Of a DNA stretch of 52,986 nt, positions 38,241 to 47,599 are shown in pieces. The stretch's first letter is position 1; each line of letters starts with the position of its first letter. The position numbers and the translations under genes are program-made. This DNA comes from Betaproteobacteria bacterium (GTDB lineage Bacteria; Acidobacteriota; Terriglobia; Acidiferrales; UBA7541). The DNA is taken from contig CAJCHZ010000003.1 of NCBI GenBank assembly GCA_903970165.1, positions 1-52,986 on the forward strand. The letters are read 5' to 3'. Under the pieces are notes generated by a model, which searched no databases, had not been told where the DNA came from, and was given only the letters and a program-made list of their open reading frames with translations.

Positions 38241-39320
38241 TTGGCAACCCAGGTGAAACTCACGGCCATGGCAAAAGCGGCGGGATGCGCCGCAAAACTG
38301 AACCCAGCGACGCTTGACGCTATCTTGCGCAAGCTTCCGCGCCAGACGGATCCGCGTGTCCTAGTGGGATTCGATACCAACGACGACGCCGGAATCTACC
38401 TAATCGGCGAGGGGCTTGCGCTGGTCCAGACAGTCGATTTTTTTACGCCCATTGTGGACGACCCGTTTCTCTTCGGACAGATTGCTGCGGCTAATGCACT
38501 CAGCGACGTTTACGCGATGGGCGGCCGGCCGGTGTCGTCTTTGTCCATCGTTGGTTTTCCAGAAAAGGGCGACCCCGAAATCCTCGAGCAAATTATGCGC
38601 GGGGGCCTCGACAAAATGAAGGAAGCGAAATGCAGTGTCATCGGCGGCCACTCGATCCGCAACGAAGACATGTTGTTCGGATACGCCGTTACGGGTCTCA
38701 TCAATCCCAAAAGCGTTTGGCGCAACGTGGGCGCCAAACCCGGGGACATGCTGCTCTTTACCAAGCCGCTGGGAACCGGCGTCATCACGACGGCGCTGAA
38801 GAAGGAGCGCGCGGCGCCAGAATCGCTGGCAGCCGCAGTCGCGGCCATGAGCACCCTTAACGCTGGCGCTGCGGCAGCCCTTCGCGAAGTGGAGGAAAAG
38901 GCACAGGCGTTGCGGCCAATTCATGCCGTAACGGACGTGACAGGCTTCAGCCTTTTGGGTCACGCACGCGAGATGGCGCTGGGCGATCCTGCTCAAGGAC
39001 TGCAGCCAGTTTCCTTTGAGATCGATCACGCATCCTTTTCTTATTTTCCTGGTGCGATCGAAGCGGCTCGAGAGGGCCATCTTTCCGGCGGCTTGAAAAA
39101 CAATCGCGCCTTTATCGGCGAATGCGTGGTTTTTGCTTCGGGAGTCGCGGCTGAATTCCAAGATCTTTTGTTTGATCCGCAAACGTCGGGGGGTTTCCTC
39201 GTGGCCATCGGTCCTGAACATGCGGATTTCGCGCTGAGCGCATTCGAACGCCATAACGTTTCTGCGCATCGCGTCGGCCGAGTCCTTCCGAAACGCAATC
39301 CTTTAATTCAAGTGTTGTGA
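38241..39320 (+). CDS. selD: Selenide, water dikinase (selenophosphate synthetase)
   Basis: SelD makes selenophosphate from selenide and ATP for selenocysteine or 2-selenouridine. From TTG 38241 the product is 359 residues with the catalytic pair in KAAGCAAK at Cys16 and Lys19, nearly the positions in E. coli (17 and 20). Other motifs: VQTVDFFTPIVDDPFLFGQI, ANALSDVYAMGG, IGGHSIRNEDMLFGYAVTG, AVTDVTGFSLLGH and FDPQTSGGFL. GAGGTG at 38230-38235 supports TTG 38241; ATG 38214 would add nine residues. The catalytic residue is Cys, not an in-frame TGA. No selA, selB or mnmH is in the window. Confidence 0.95.
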   Translation: MATQVKLTAMAKAAGCAAKLNPATLDAILRKLPRQTDPRVLVGFDTNDDAGIYLIGEGLALVQTVDFFTPIVDDPFLFGQIAAANALSDVYAMGGRPVSSLSIVGFPEKGDPEILEQIMRGGLDKMKEAKCSVIGGHSIRNEDMLFGYAVTGLINPKSVWRNVGAKPGDMLLFTKPLGTGVITTALKKERAAPESLAAAVAAMSTLNAGAAAALREVEEKAQALRPIHAVTDVTGFSLLGHAREMALGDPAQGLQPVSFEIDHASFSYFPGAIEAAREGHLSGGLKNNRAFIGECVVFASGVAAEFQDLLFDPQTSGGFLVAIGPEHADFALSAFERHNVSAHRVGRVLPKRNPLIQVL

Positions 39321-39356
39321 GGCTTTTCCTTTATTTTGAAAGAAAACAGAAAAGCC
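39321..39356 (+). terminator. Possible terminator after selD
   Basis: GGCTTTTC (39321-39328) is repeated inverted as GAAAAGCC (39349-39356) with an AT-rich 20-base loop, directly after the selD stop. The stem is weak and lacks a clear T-run. Confidence 0.35.
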
Positions 39357-39391
39357 AGTCTCCCGGGAAAATCATCGATTAGACTGCAAGC

Positions 39392-40591
39392 ATGGACACG
39401 ATTACTCACGGCATCGCCGGCGCGTTGATTGGCAAAGCGGTTTTTCGGGGCGAAGACATGTTTTCTTCGCAGCCGGTGAGCCGGGGACGCATCGTGACAT
39501 GGTCGCTGATGCTCGGCGCAATCTTTCCTGATTCGGACATGATCCGTGAATGGTTTTCGAGCAATCCGATGCTCATTTTGACCTGGCATCGGAGCATCAC
39601 GCATTCCTTGCTCTGCATGCCCTTTTTCGCGTTGGCTCTAGCCACCTTGACGCGATGGTTCGCACGCTGGCGCAAATGGGACGCGCCTTCGTTCGCAATA
39701 TTGGCCGGAATGTATGCCATTGGCATACTCAGTCACATTTTTCTCGACCTGGTTACGACATTCGGCACGATGATTTGGTCGCCGCTCGGGTGGTCGCGCC
39801 CCGCCTGGGATTTGATCTTCATTATTGATTTTACGTTCTCTACGATTTTGCTCGGCCCGCAAATTCTCGCGTGGGTCTACCGCAAAGCCGAAGGACTCAA
39901 GAATCGGGCGATGATCACGTGGTCGGTTTCGGCCATCGCCTCGCTCGCGATCGCCGCATTATTGAAAAATGTCGGCGCGCCGATTTCTGCACAAACTGCC
40001 ATTGCCATCATCGCGTTGCTCGCGGCGCTTATTCTTCTTCCTGCGCTTCGCGGCAAGGGGTTGCGCGTGCAGTATGCGACCTGGAATCGTGTTGGGCTGG
40101 CTGCCGCGGGCCTTTACATCGCGGGGGCATTTTTCGCTCATCGAGCCGCTCTCGAACGCGTGCAGAAATTCGCTTCGCTCCTTCAGTTGCCGGTGGAATC
40201 TCTCGGAGCTCTGCCGCTTCCTCCATCGCTTTGGCATTGGGATGGATTGGTCAACACGCCGCGGGGAGTCTACGAGGTGCGTCTCGACCTAAGCGACCAG
40301 ATAACAACGAGCACGACAATGTCGCTGAGCTCCATCGAGCACCGCTATTATCCCGATGCTTCCCCGAACCAATATATGGAGGCCGCGAACCGTTTGCCCG
40401 AAGTCCAAAAAGTTTTGTGGTTTGCGCGATTTCCGGTCACGCGCTTTCACAAGGAAGGAAGCACGGCTATCGTGGAAATTTCCGACATGCGATTTCCGCA
40501 AGTGCGACGGGATCGGCCTGCGTCTTTCACCTACCGCGTGACGATGGAAGAATCCGGGCATGTCATTTCGCAGGGATGGGTAAAAGAATAA
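39392..40591 (+). CDS. YdjM-like integral membrane metal-dependent hydrolase
   Basis: The 399-residue protein begins MDTITHGIAGALIGKA, the His-containing start of the LexA-binding inner-membrane hydrolase (YdjM/YfhO-like, DUF457-type) family. Further motifs are GAIFPDSDMI, TWHRSITHSLLCMP and GILSHIFLDLVTTFGT, with conserved His and Asp residues in and next to membrane helices. Several more helices follow (for example IAIIALLAALILLPAL). The C-terminal ~150 residues are a soluble domain outside the membrane. The E. coli homologue is SOS-induced; I see no LexA box here. Confidence 0.87.
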   Translation: MDTITHGIAGALIGKAVFRGEDMFSSQPVSRGRIVTWSLMLGAIFPDSDMIREWFSSNPMLILTWHRSITHSLLCMPFFALALATLTRWFARWRKWDAPSFAILAGMYAIGILSHIFLDLVTTFGTMIWSPLGWSRPAWDLIFIIDFTFSTILLGPQILAWVYRKAEGLKNRAMITWSVSAIASLAIAALLKNVGAPISAQTAIAIIALLAALILLPALRGKGLRVQYATWNRVGLAAAGLYIAGAFFAHRAALERVQKFASLLQLPVESLGALPLPPSLWHWDGLVNTPRGVYEVRLDLSDQITTSTTMSLSSIEHRYYPDASPNQYMEAANRLPEVQKVLWFARFPVTRFHKEGSTAIVEISDMRFPQVRRDRPASFTYRVTMEESGHVISQGWVKE

Positions 40592-40633
40592 AAAGCGCGG
40601 CGGGATGCAGCGTCGTGGCGCCAGCGCCAAAAA

Positions 40634-40656
40634 AGCGCCGCCAAGATGGCGGCGCT
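40634..40656 (-). terminator. Terminator of the rpmH-jag operon
   Basis: AGCGCCGCC (40634-40642) and GGCGGCGCT (40648-40656) form a 9-bp stem around five bases; on the minus strand the stem runs into TTTTTT. It lies 22 bases past the jag stop. The 'GCCAAGATGGCGGCGCTAC' type hairpin may also be a repeated element in the genome. Confidence 0.7.
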
Positions 40657-40677
40657 ACGAAGACCATCGACGCGCAA

Positions 40678-41199
40678 TTATTTTGGCTTCGCTGGATGAA
40701 CCACAACCTGGCGCTCTTCGCCCATGCCCACGCTTTCGGTGCGGATACCGGGCATATCTTTCAGAGCCATGTGCACTATGCGTCTCTCGCGGGAAGACAT
40801 CGGATTGAGCCGGAACGGCTGCTTGGATGTCTCTACGCGTTCGGCCGCGACCCGCGCGGTCATCCGCAACTCCTCGAAGCGCAGGGCACGATAGCCGCCG
40901 CTGTCCAGATGAATCTTTTCGTGGTAGGCAGGTTCAAGACGCAGAGCGCGAAAGGCGAGGTGCTCGATCGCCTTTAAAAGTTCGCCGTTGCGCTCGAGCA
41001 AAATCTCTTTATCGCGCCCGTCGAGATCAGCAATGACTTCGGCTTCATCGCTCGCACCCGTTGAAGGCGATTCCACCGCTTGCACCTTGACCTTCAAATC
41101 GAAACCCGCGGCGTGAACGAGCTCTTCGAGAAACGTCCGCAATGCCCCAGCAGCGGCTTGCCGGTCGAGCTTGCCATCGCGGATGAGCTCCTGCCCCAT
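40678..41199 (-). CDS. jag: Jag/KhpB RNA-binding protein (KH plus R3H domains)
   Basis: The 173-residue protein is the SpoIIIJ-associated protein. The middle part (VIADLDGRDKEILLERNGELLKA) is the KH-like domain and the C-terminal part (SSRERRIVHMALKDMPGIRTESVG, ending RQVVVHP) is the R3H domain with its Arg...His motif. The N-terminal section is short, so the classic Jag-N domain appears reduced. Jag/KhpB binds RNA and affects cell elongation in Gram-positives; in other phyla the role is less clear. It is the last gene of the rpmH-rnpA-yidD-yidC operon, 54 bases after yidC. Confidence 0.92.
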   Translation of the reverse strand: MGQELIRDGKLDRQAAAGALRTFLEELVHAAGFDLKVKVQAVESPSTGASDEAEVIADLDGRDKEILLERNGELLKAIEHLAFRALRLEPAYHEKIHLDSGGYRALRFEELRMTARVAAERVETSKQPFRLNPMSSRERRIVHMALKDMPGIRTESVGMGEERQVVVHPAKPK

Positions 41200-41253
41200 G
41201 GGCCTCCGAAAATCCTTGCTCGTTGCAGACGATATGCTTGACGTTTTCCGAGA

Positions 41254-43086
41254 CTACTTTTTGCCGCGCGAAATCTGCTTGGCCGTTGCCGGTGCGGGAT
41301 GCGTGCGGTTCAGGTACCACTGCTGCACAATGCCCACCAAACTGCTTGTGAGAATATACAATGCGAGACCGCTCGAAAACGGAAAAATAATAAAGCTGCC
41401 CGCAAACATGATGGGCATGATCTTCATCATTTGCTGCTGCTGCGGGTCGGAAGCCGTCATGGGGGTCATTTTCGAAACCAGGTACATCGAAACGCCCACG
41501 ACGACCGGCAGAACGTAAAAAGGATCCTTGGAAGCCAAATCGGCGATCCACAGCCAGTGGGCGTGCCGCAATTCGATCGTTCCGCGCAGTGCGCTGTTCA
41601 AGCCGAACCAGATTGGCATTTGCAGAAACATTTGGAAGCAGCCGCCCACGGGGTTGATGCCCTCGCGGCTGTAAATGGCCATCACTTCCTTGTTCATTTC
41701 CTGTTTTTTGGGGTCGTTTAGCTTGTATTTTTTGTAGCGCTCCTGAATCGCTTTGATTTCCGGAGCGACACGCTGCATCTTGAGGGTGGTTTTGTAGCTG
41801 GAAATGCGCAGCGGGAAGAGGAGCATGTTGATGACGAGGGTCATCACGATAATGGCCCAGCCCCAATTGGTCACATACTTGTGCAGCCACTTCAGCCCGT
41901 GGAAGAGCGGCTCGGCGATGAATTCCATGAATCCAAAATTCACGAGCGCCTGCAGGGGCGGCTTCATGGCTTTCAAATCGTCGTAATCTTTCGGTCCCAC
42001 GTAAACGCGCAGCGCCATCGGCTGCGTCGAAGTGGAGGTGGCCACCTCGGACACCGGCTCCTGCTCATCTTTTCCATCCGCGCCATGCACGGTCCGCGTC
42101 TCTTTCCAGTAACGCGTTTCAAGCGAGCCGGAAGCGATGCCGTTCACAGGCAGGAACGCGGCGGTAAAATACTTGTCCTCGATGCCCGCGTAATCCTTGC
42201 TTCCCATCCAGACGCCAGGCCCCCATTTTTCCGGGCCTTCTAGCTTTTTGTAGGGCAGGTCGGTTAGCTTGCCGCCCTCGCTGGAAAAGGTGGACACCGT
42301 TTCGACGGGCGCCGGATTGGAAACCGTCAAATCGCCGAATCCTCCGCGCCACGCAATGCCCGACTTTACCGGCGTGCCATTTAACTTGACGATTGTTTCC
42401 ACGCGGACCACGTACGAATCATCGAACCGAAAAGTCTTCGTAACCTCGAAGTGACCATCGCTCCAGACAAACTCGAGTTCCTTCGGCGCTCGAATCGGAT
42501 TTGGCGGCAGTGCAGCGAGATCTCCGATGCGAGCACCTGGTTCCGGAACCCACGCCTTATACAATGCGGAATTCGCTTGCGCTTCCCGTTGCTGGTCGTC
42601 CAGCACGAGAGAAAAAGGCCACCCGCCAACCTGCGCCGCTGCTTCCGGGTGAACGACGTCCAGCACCTTTTGCGGCTTCGCGTCATCTTTGTATTTCTTC
42701 AGCTGCCAACTCTTCACCACCCCGCCGCGGTTTGAAAACTCCACGCGATACAGATCGTTTTCAACAACAATGCTGTTTTCATCTGTCGCCGCCATGGGAG
42801 GCAGCGAGGCCGCATTTGCCGGAGCAATCGCAGTGGCGTTTCCCGGAGTGGATGGAGCGTTGGGCTTTCCCGAAGCAGGCGACGTGGAAGCGGAAGGAGA
42901 AGGCGTCGTGGAATTAGTGGAGGCTGCTGGCGCCGTTATCGCGGGTTTGTTCGCGCCAGGTACATTGGCCGGCGGCTTAGGGGCAAAAAATTTCACCCAC
43001 AACAAAATCACGGCCATCGAAAGTATCGAGGCGATCAGAATACGCATTTCCGAGGAAAGTTCTTTTTTCTTTTCCGGACCGCTCAC
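41254..43086 (-). CDS. yidC: Membrane protein insertase YidC
   Basis: YidC inserts proteins into the inner membrane alone or with SecYEG. The 610-residue product has an N-terminal helix ([19 protein letters not shown]), a low-complexity Ala/Pro/Ser-rich linker, the large periplasmic beta-sandwich domain (about 95-370) and the C-terminal insertase core with [23 protein letters not shown], the [16 protein letters not shown] cytoplasmic hairpin, [19 protein letters not shown] and later helices. Length and order fit the Gram-negative form. Its start overlaps the yidD stop by four bases (ATGA), so translation is coupled. Confidence 0.96.
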   Translation of the reverse strand: MSGPEKKKELSSEMRILIASILSMAVILLWVKFFAPKPPANVPGANKPAITAPAASTNSTTPSPSASTSPASGKPNAPSTPGNATAIAPANAASLPPMAATDENSIVVENDLYRVEFSNRGGVVKSWQLKKYKDDAKPQKVLDVVHPEAAAQVGGWPFSLVLDDQQREAQANSALYKAWVPEPGARIGDLAALPPNPIRAPKELEFVWSDGHFEVTKTFRFDDSYVVRVETIVKLNGTPVKSGIAWRGGFGDLTVSNPAPVETVSTFSSEGGKLTDLPYKKLEGPEKWGPGVWMGSKDYAGIEDKYFTAAFLPVNGIASGSLETRYWKETRTVHGADGKDEQEPVSEVATSTSTQPMALRVYVGPKDYDDLKAMKPPLQALVNFGFMEFIAEPLFHGLKWLHKYVTNWGWAIIVMTLVINMLLFPLRISSYKTTLKMQRVAPEIKAIQERYKKYKLNDPKKQEMNKEVMAIYSREGINPVGGCFQMFLQMPIWFGLNSALRGTIELRHAHWLWIADLASKDPFYVLPVVVGVSMYLVSKMTPMTASDPQQQQMMKIMPIMFAGSFIIFPFSSGLALYILTSSLVGIVQQWYLNRTHPAPATAKQISRGKK

Positions 43087-43463
43087 AGATGTGCCTCTCT
43101 CGCAGCAGCTCCAACGCGGCGCTCATCCTTCGCCGCTTCGTTCGTGTTCGACGGCATGTCTTCTGATTTCTCCGGAACGGGATCGTATCCAAATTTTCGC
43201 GATAGGGGTTGGCAGCGTGCCAGGCGCTTTGTTCCCAGCCAAATTCCGCGAATCACGCCAAACCGCTCAATTGCTTCGTAGGCATAACGCGAACAGGTCG
43301 GTTCGAATCGGCAGCTTCCTGCAAACAAGAACGACAGGTACGCTTTATATACGCGCAGCGCGGCCAGCGCTACGTGCACCGCGAGCGACTGGTGCGAAGG
43401 CGCTTGTGGGACAGAGTTCGATCTGCTCATCTCTTTTTCCGCGGTTTGTTCGCGCGTATTCAT
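43083..43463 (-). CDS. yidD: Membrane protein insertion efficiency factor YidD
   Basis: YidD is a small membrane-associated helper of YidC. The 126-residue product has the family core [22 protein letters not shown] (here positions ~37-58) followed by [20 protein letters not shown] and a conserved Arg-Cys-x-P near RLARCQPL. The N-terminal 30 residues and the C-terminal charged tail (after about residue 95) are longer than usual for the ~85-residue family. It lies 7 bases after rnpA and overlaps yidC. Confidence 0.93.
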   Translation of the reverse strand: MNTREQTAEKEMSRSNSVPQAPSHQSLAVHVALAALRVYKAYLSFLFAGSCRFEPTCSRYAYEAIERFGVIRGIWLGTKRLARCQPLSRKFGYDPVPEKSEDMPSNTNEAAKDERRVGAAAREAHL

Positions 43464-43470
43464 CGGCGCA

Positions 43471-43872
43471 CTAGACGCTCTTCATTACCCGCACCAAATC
43501 GGCCGCCAAACCGGCAAACTCGGCGTGTCCCACGCTGCTCTTCGGATGAATCACGATGTCCCATCCCGCGGGAACTTCCGCGCGATGGCATCGCACGATC
43601 TCCCGAATTCGCCGGCGCATACGGTTGCGCACCACCGCCCCGCCCAGCGCCTTTTTGATGCTGAATCCGAAGCGGCTGACCGGCAGTTGGTTGGCGCGGA
43701 AAAAAACTGTGAAATGAGAACTGGATCGGCGTTTTCCTGCGCGGTACACGGCGTCAAAATCGCCGCGCTGCACCAGCCGCGCCTCGCGCGGAAACTTCAG
43801 GCGCCCGGGACTATACGGGCGTGAGGCGATGGCGTCCCTTCTTGCGGCGTGCCGCCAGAACTTTGCGGCCAC
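43471..43872 (-). CDS. rnpA: Ribonuclease P protein component
   Basis: RnpA helps the P RNA remove 5' leaders from tRNA precursors. The core is clear: [40 protein letters not shown], and the RNR motif in [18 protein letters not shown]. The only ATG in frame is 43872, inside rpmH, giving 133 residues with a 62-base overlap; between the rpmH stop and the conserved core there are only CTG and a later GTG as alternatives. A long overlap of rpmH and rnpA is known in Thermus, so the ATG is plausible. Confidence 0.92.
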   Translation of the reverse strand: MAAKFWRHAARRDAIASRPYSPGRLKFPREARLVQRGDFDAVYRAGKRRSSSHFTVFFRANQLPVSRFGFSIKKALGGAVVRNRMRRRIREIVRCHRAEVPAGWDIVIHPKSSVGHAEFAGLAADLVRVMKSV

Positions 43873-43951
43873 CAGCCGTCTTCATGCGTGAGCGGAATCC
43901 GTGCGTCTTCGCGCGGCGTCGTTTCCGCGGTTGATATGTGCGCTTCGGCAA
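43811..43951 (-). CDS. rpmH: 50S ribosomal protein L34
   Basis: A 46-residue very basic protein, [20 protein letters not shown] and onward to GRHRLTPV, which matches L34 end to end. The start codon is TTG 43951 with AGGAGA at 43958-43963 as a strong ribosome binding site. It is the first gene of the operon with rnpA, yidD, yidC and jag; rnpA overlaps its 3' part in another frame. Confidence 0.95.
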   Translation of the reverse strand: MPKRTYQPRKRRRAKTHGFRSRMKTAGGRKVLAARRKKGRHRLTPV

Positions 43952-44074
43952 GACAATTCTCCTTTGGTTGCGCGGCCACAGACTTGTCCCACGGACTTGT
44001 CGAAGTGTAGCCGGTTTTTCCTGCGCACAAACTACAGCCGTCAGACTGCGTGAGCGACAGGTCTCGAATTTAGT

Positions 44075-44104
44075 AGTGTAGTCGACCGCCGCGCACACGG
44101 TCAA
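44075..44104 (-). promoter_or_regulatory. Sigma-70-type promoter for the rpmH operon
   Basis: On the minus strand TTGACC (44099-44104), an 18-base spacer and TACACT (44075-44080), about 125 bases before the rpmH start. Confidence 0.5.
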
Positions 44105-44139
44105 GAAAAGCAGAATGGTGGCAATGGACAGCACGTTCC

Positions 44140-45117
44140 GTGCTTACGCTTTTCTTGGCGCATAATCAGGAGCACTTATCAGAGGCCGTGCAGGTGTCAC
44201 GCGTGAAACTACATTCGCCCGGCAAACTCGAAACGCTTTCCCCCGCATGGGACGAATACACGCTTCTCGACTGCGGTTCAGGCCGCAAGCTTGAGCGCTT
44301 CGGCGACATCACGCTGGTTCGTCCTGAACCGCAAGCCACCTGGGAGCCCTCGCTGCCGCAAGAACGTTGGAACTCCGCTCATGGCAGTTTCGTTCAACAC
44401 CATCGTTCGAAACGAGGCGAATGGAAATTTTCCAAACCAGTTCCGCAACGATGGGAAATGCGCCGAAAGAATCTTGCGTTCTGGGTACAGCCGACTCCTT
44501 CCGGCCACCTGGGCGTTTTTCCTGATCAAGCGAGCCACTGGGATTGGCTCACTTCACAAATCGAATCGGCGCCTGCTCCTCCAGGGATTTTGTCACTCTT
44601 CGGCTACACCGGCCTTGCAACTCTCAGCGCCGCTGCAGCAGGCGCATTCGTCACGCACGTGGACGCCTCGCGCCAGGCCATAAAATGGGCGCGCGAAAAT
44701 CAATCTCGTTCGCAACTAGACGGCTGCCCGATCCGCTGGATTGTTGATGACGCACAGGCCTTCGTCGCCCGCGAAATCCGGCGCGGCCGCACCTACGATG
44801 CGCTAATCCTTGATCCACCGCGCTTCGGTCGCGGCCCCAAAGGCCAACTTTGGAAAGTAGACGAGTCTCTGCCCGTCCTGTTGGGTCAATGCCGCAAGCT
44901 TCTTTCTCCTGCTGCAAAGTTCGTGCTGCTCAACACCTACACAACTGTCCTGACGCGCGGCCAGACCCAAACAGAAGCTCTCCAACTGGAATCGTTCCTG
45001 AAGGAAATGCTCTCGGACTATCCCACGTCGTTCACGGCGGGGGAATTGGTGCTGGTAGACTCCGCGAACCGCCAAATTTCCAATTCGGTTTTCACCCGCG
45101 CCGTCTTAACCGGCTAG
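44140..45117 (+). CDS. Class I SAM-dependent methyltransferase (RlmI/SAM-PUA-like)
   Basis: The 325-residue protein has the SAM loop [21 protein letters not shown], an acidic strand end in [18 protein letters not shown] and the catalytic-type [12 protein letters not shown]. These fit the group of 23S rRNA cytosine/guanine methyltransferases such as RlmI and RlmK. The N-terminal part lacks an obvious PUA domain. The target is not certain. Codons near 44140-44190 read poorly, so the true start may be the GTG at about 44188 or 44203, giving a protein that begins near [13 protein letters not shown]. It is divergent from rpmH. Confidence 0.85.
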   Translation: MLTLFLAHNQEHLSEAVQVSRVKLHSPGKLETLSPAWDEYTLLDCGSGRKLERFGDITLVRPEPQATWEPSLPQERWNSAHGSFVQHHRSKRGEWKFSKPVPQRWEMRRKNLAFWVQPTPSGHLGVFPDQASHWDWLTSQIESAPAPPGILSLFGYTGLATLSAAAAGAFVTHVDASRQAIKWARENQSRSQLDGCPIRWIVDDAQAFVAREIRRGRTYDALILDPPRFGRGPKGQLWKVDESLPVLLGQCRKLLSPAAKFVLLNTYTTVLTRGQTQTEALQLESFLKEMLSDYPTSFTAGELVLVDSANRQISNSVFTRAVLTG

Positions 45118-45257
45118 TTGCCACCTATTTCTCCGAACAGTGGGACCGCGCGTTTTCGACGGAAACTTGCGCATCGAAGTTCAAACGCCGCTTGCAGACC
45201 ATCTCTAACCCGATTAAGGTACTCGCGCCAGAGCCCTGGCCCCTCAAGGACGGATTC

Positions 45258-47369
45258 ATGAAGTTATTTCGGTTGTTCGTTGCGCTCGCCACAGCTTCAC
45301 TGCTCTTTTTCTCCGTGAACAGCGTTATGCCAGCGCAAGAAACCAGCGGTACCAAACAATCCGCTGAAGCGCGTCTCGCGGCTGCCGCCAAGCCCCACGC
45401 GCCCGCGCCAGTTGAAGATGTCATCAAAACACTCTCTCGAACGCACCGTTTCGAACAATCCGCCATCTCCCCCGACGGCAACAAAATCGCCTGGGTCGAG
45501 GACATGCTCGGCAAAAACGGCGCGCCGTCAGGAGCCACCCGGATTTTCCTCAAAGGACTTCGGTCACCGGAAGAACCGGCCGTCGTCAGCGCTGCGGTGG
45601 AAAAGAGGGGTGTGAGGGGGCCAAGTGGACAAATAGGTGATGGGCCGGCCTATCGTCCAAGCGCAGAGGGGGCCGTGGCTTGGTCGCCTGATAGCAATAA
45701 GCTCGCCTTTTTGTCCGACGCGGTGAAACCCGGACAATTGCAACTGTATGTGAAGAATCTGGCGGATCAAGGCTCGATTTCGCGACTCACAAACGTTAAA
45801 GGTTTCCTCGCCACTCCCGGGTGGTCGCCCGACGGCAAAACGATCGCCGTTCTCTTCACCGAAAACGCCACGCGAGCTGCTGGACCTCTCGTTGCCGAAA
45901 CTGCCGAAACCGGCGAAATCAAAGACTCTTTTTTCGAGCAACGTCTGGCCCTGGTGGACGTCGCAACCGGGAAGCTCGATCAAATCTCTCCCGCGGACAC
46001 CTACGTTTACGAATACGGTTGGTCTCCTGACGGTCTCCGTTTCGCTGTCACCGCGGCTCTAGGAAACGGGGACAATAACTGGTACATCGCCGAGCTTTAT
46101 ACCCTCGACGCCGCCACTGGCCTGATGAAGTCCATTTACAAGCCGCCGCTGCAAATCGCGAATCCGGCGTGGTCTCCCGACGGCAAGTCCATCGCCTTCC
46201 TTGGCGGCCTAATGAGCGACGAGCCCAGCGTAGGCGGCGACATCTTCACCCTCTCTGCTACCGGCGGTGAAGCGACAAACATCACCCCCGAAATGAAAGG
46301 TTCTGCAAGTTGGCTCGCTTGGACGCCCGAAGGAAATGTTCTTTTCGGCGAATACCTGGAAGGGGATTCCGGCATCGCTTCCGTGAATCCATCCACCAAA
46401 CAGGTGCATGAAATTTTTCGCGACGCCGGTCAAATAACTGCCGGAGCGTGGGGGATAAATCTCTCCCTGTCTCGCGACGCAAAAAATTCCGCCGTTATTC
46501 GCAGCTCCTTCAGCACACCGCCTGAAATTTGGGCTGGTGCCACTGGCTCCTGGACGCAAATCACGCAGCGCAACAAAGGGACCAATCCCGGTTGGGGCGA
46601 AGCTAAAAGCATTCATTGGAAAAATGGTGGGTTCGAAGTCCAGGGCTGGCTCCTCTATCCGCGCGATTTCGATCCCAACAAAAAATATCCGCTGGTCGTC
46701 CGCATTCATGGCGGTCCCGGAGCTGCCGTGCTCTCCGAATGGCCCGGCTCCTCCGATTATTATTCCCCGCTTGCGGGCGCCGGATATTTCGTCCTGCAAC
46801 CAAATCCTCGTGGCAGCTTCGGACAAGGCGAAGCCTTCACGCGCGCCAATGTCAAAGACTTCGGTTACGGAGACTTCAAGGACATCATGGCAGGCGTTGA
46901 CGAAGCCATTAAATCCGCGCCAATCGACCCCAATCGCCTCGGCATCTGTGGCTGGAGCTACGGCGGATTCATGACGATGTGGGCCGTCACGCAAACCAAC
47001 CGCTTCAAAGCCGCCATGGCAGGCGCAGGCCTCTCCAACTGGCAAAGCTACTACGGCGAAAACTTGATAGATCAATGGATGATCCCGTTCTTCGGCAAAT
47101 CCGTTTACGACGATCCAGAAGTCTACGCCAAGAGCTCGCCCATCAATTTCATCAAGAAAGCCAAAACGCCGACGCTCATCCTTGTCGGAGACAGTGATGG
47201 CGAAGTCCCTGCCCCCCAATCCTACGAATTCTGGCACGCGCTGAAAACGCTGGGAGTCGAAACTCAATTCGTAGTCTACGAACACGAAGGCCACATGTTC
47301 GCCAGCCCCAAACACCAGCGCGATGTCGTCGAGCGCACGTTGGCCTGGTTCAACGCGCATCTCCAATAA
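45258..47369 (+). CDS. Secreted S9-family serine peptidase (acylaminoacyl/dipeptidyl peptidase-like)
   Basis: The 703-residue protein has a signal peptide (LFRLFVALATASLLFFSVNS), an N-terminal beta-propeller with WSPDG/SPDG blades (for example AWSPDSNKLAFLSD, GWSPDGKTIAVLF, YGWSPDGLRFAV, AWSPDGKSIAFLGG), and a C-terminal alpha/beta-hydrolase: VRIHGGPGAA, the nucleophile in GICGWSYGGFMT, Asp in VGDSDGEVP and His in YEHEGHMF. It should remove dipeptides or acylated residues from short peptides. AAGGA at 45245-45249 supports ATG 45258; the frame is open further upstream but runs through the methyltransferase gene. No close partner gene. Confidence 0.93.
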   Translation: MKLFRLFVALATASLLFFSVNSVMPAQETSGTKQSAEARLAAAAKPHAPAPVEDVIKTLSRTHRFEQSAISPDGNKIAWVEDMLGKNGAPSGATRIFLKGLRSPEEPAVVSAAVEKRGVRGPSGQIGDGPAYRPSAEGAVAWSPDSNKLAFLSDAVKPGQLQLYVKNLADQGSISRLTNVKGFLATPGWSPDGKTIAVLFTENATRAAGPLVAETAETGEIKDSFFEQRLALVDVATGKLDQISPADTYVYEYGWSPDGLRFAVTAALGNGDNNWYIAELYTLDAATGLMKSIYKPPLQIANPAWSPDGKSIAFLGGLMSDEPSVGGDIFTLSATGGEATNITPEMKGSASWLAWTPEGNVLFGEYLEGDSGIASVNPSTKQVHEIFRDAGQITAGAWGINLSLSRDAKNSAVIRSSFSTPPEIWAGATGSWTQITQRNKGTNPGWGEAKSIHWKNGGFEVQGWLLYPRDFDPNKKYPLVVRIHGGPGAAVLSEWPGSSDYYSPLAGAGYFVLQPNPRGSFGQGEAFTRANVKDFGYGDFKDIMAGVDEAIKSAPIDPNRLGICGWSYGGFMTMWAVTQTNRFKAAMAGAGLSNWQSYYGENLIDQWMIPFFGKSVYDDPEVYAKSSPINFIKKAKTPTLILVGDSDGEVPAPQSYEFWHALKTLGVETQFVVYEHEGHMFASPKHQRDVVERTLAWFNAHLQ

Positions 47370-47488
47370 CCTGCCAATCCCACTGTCGAGAGCTGGTGTT
47401 TTTCTTTCGGATAGGTGAAACCAGCCGGCTCTGTAGCGCGTCCCATGCAGCACAAACGGGTGTTGGCCGAAACTTCCTTAGGCTCGGG

Positions 47489-47551
47489 CTATCTCGGGGT
47501 CGGCGTTTAGATCGCCAGGCGCAGTTTCTTCAGTCGTCGGCCCCGAGATAG
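47489..47551. repeat. Inverted repeat between convergent genes
   Basis: CTATCTCGGGG (47489-47499) and its exact reverse complement (47541-47551) flank 41 bases. It lies between the S9 peptidase stop and the ADOP permease stop. It may be a terminator-like hairpin or a repetitive extragenic element; no T-run is present. Confidence 0.55.
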
Positions 47552-47599
47552 ATCTCCTTAACCAGATCTTTGATTCGGAGGTTGGTAGGTGGAATCCGC

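Noticed and set aside
39871..40977. Plus-strand frame of 368 codons across the YdjM-like gene and jag
   Set aside because: It covers two real genes in the wrong frame or strand and is rich in Arg, Ser and Cys.
44850..45257. N-terminal extension of the S9 peptidase frame
   Set aside because: It overlaps the methyltransferase gene in another frame, and a signal peptide with a ribosome binding site begins at 45258.
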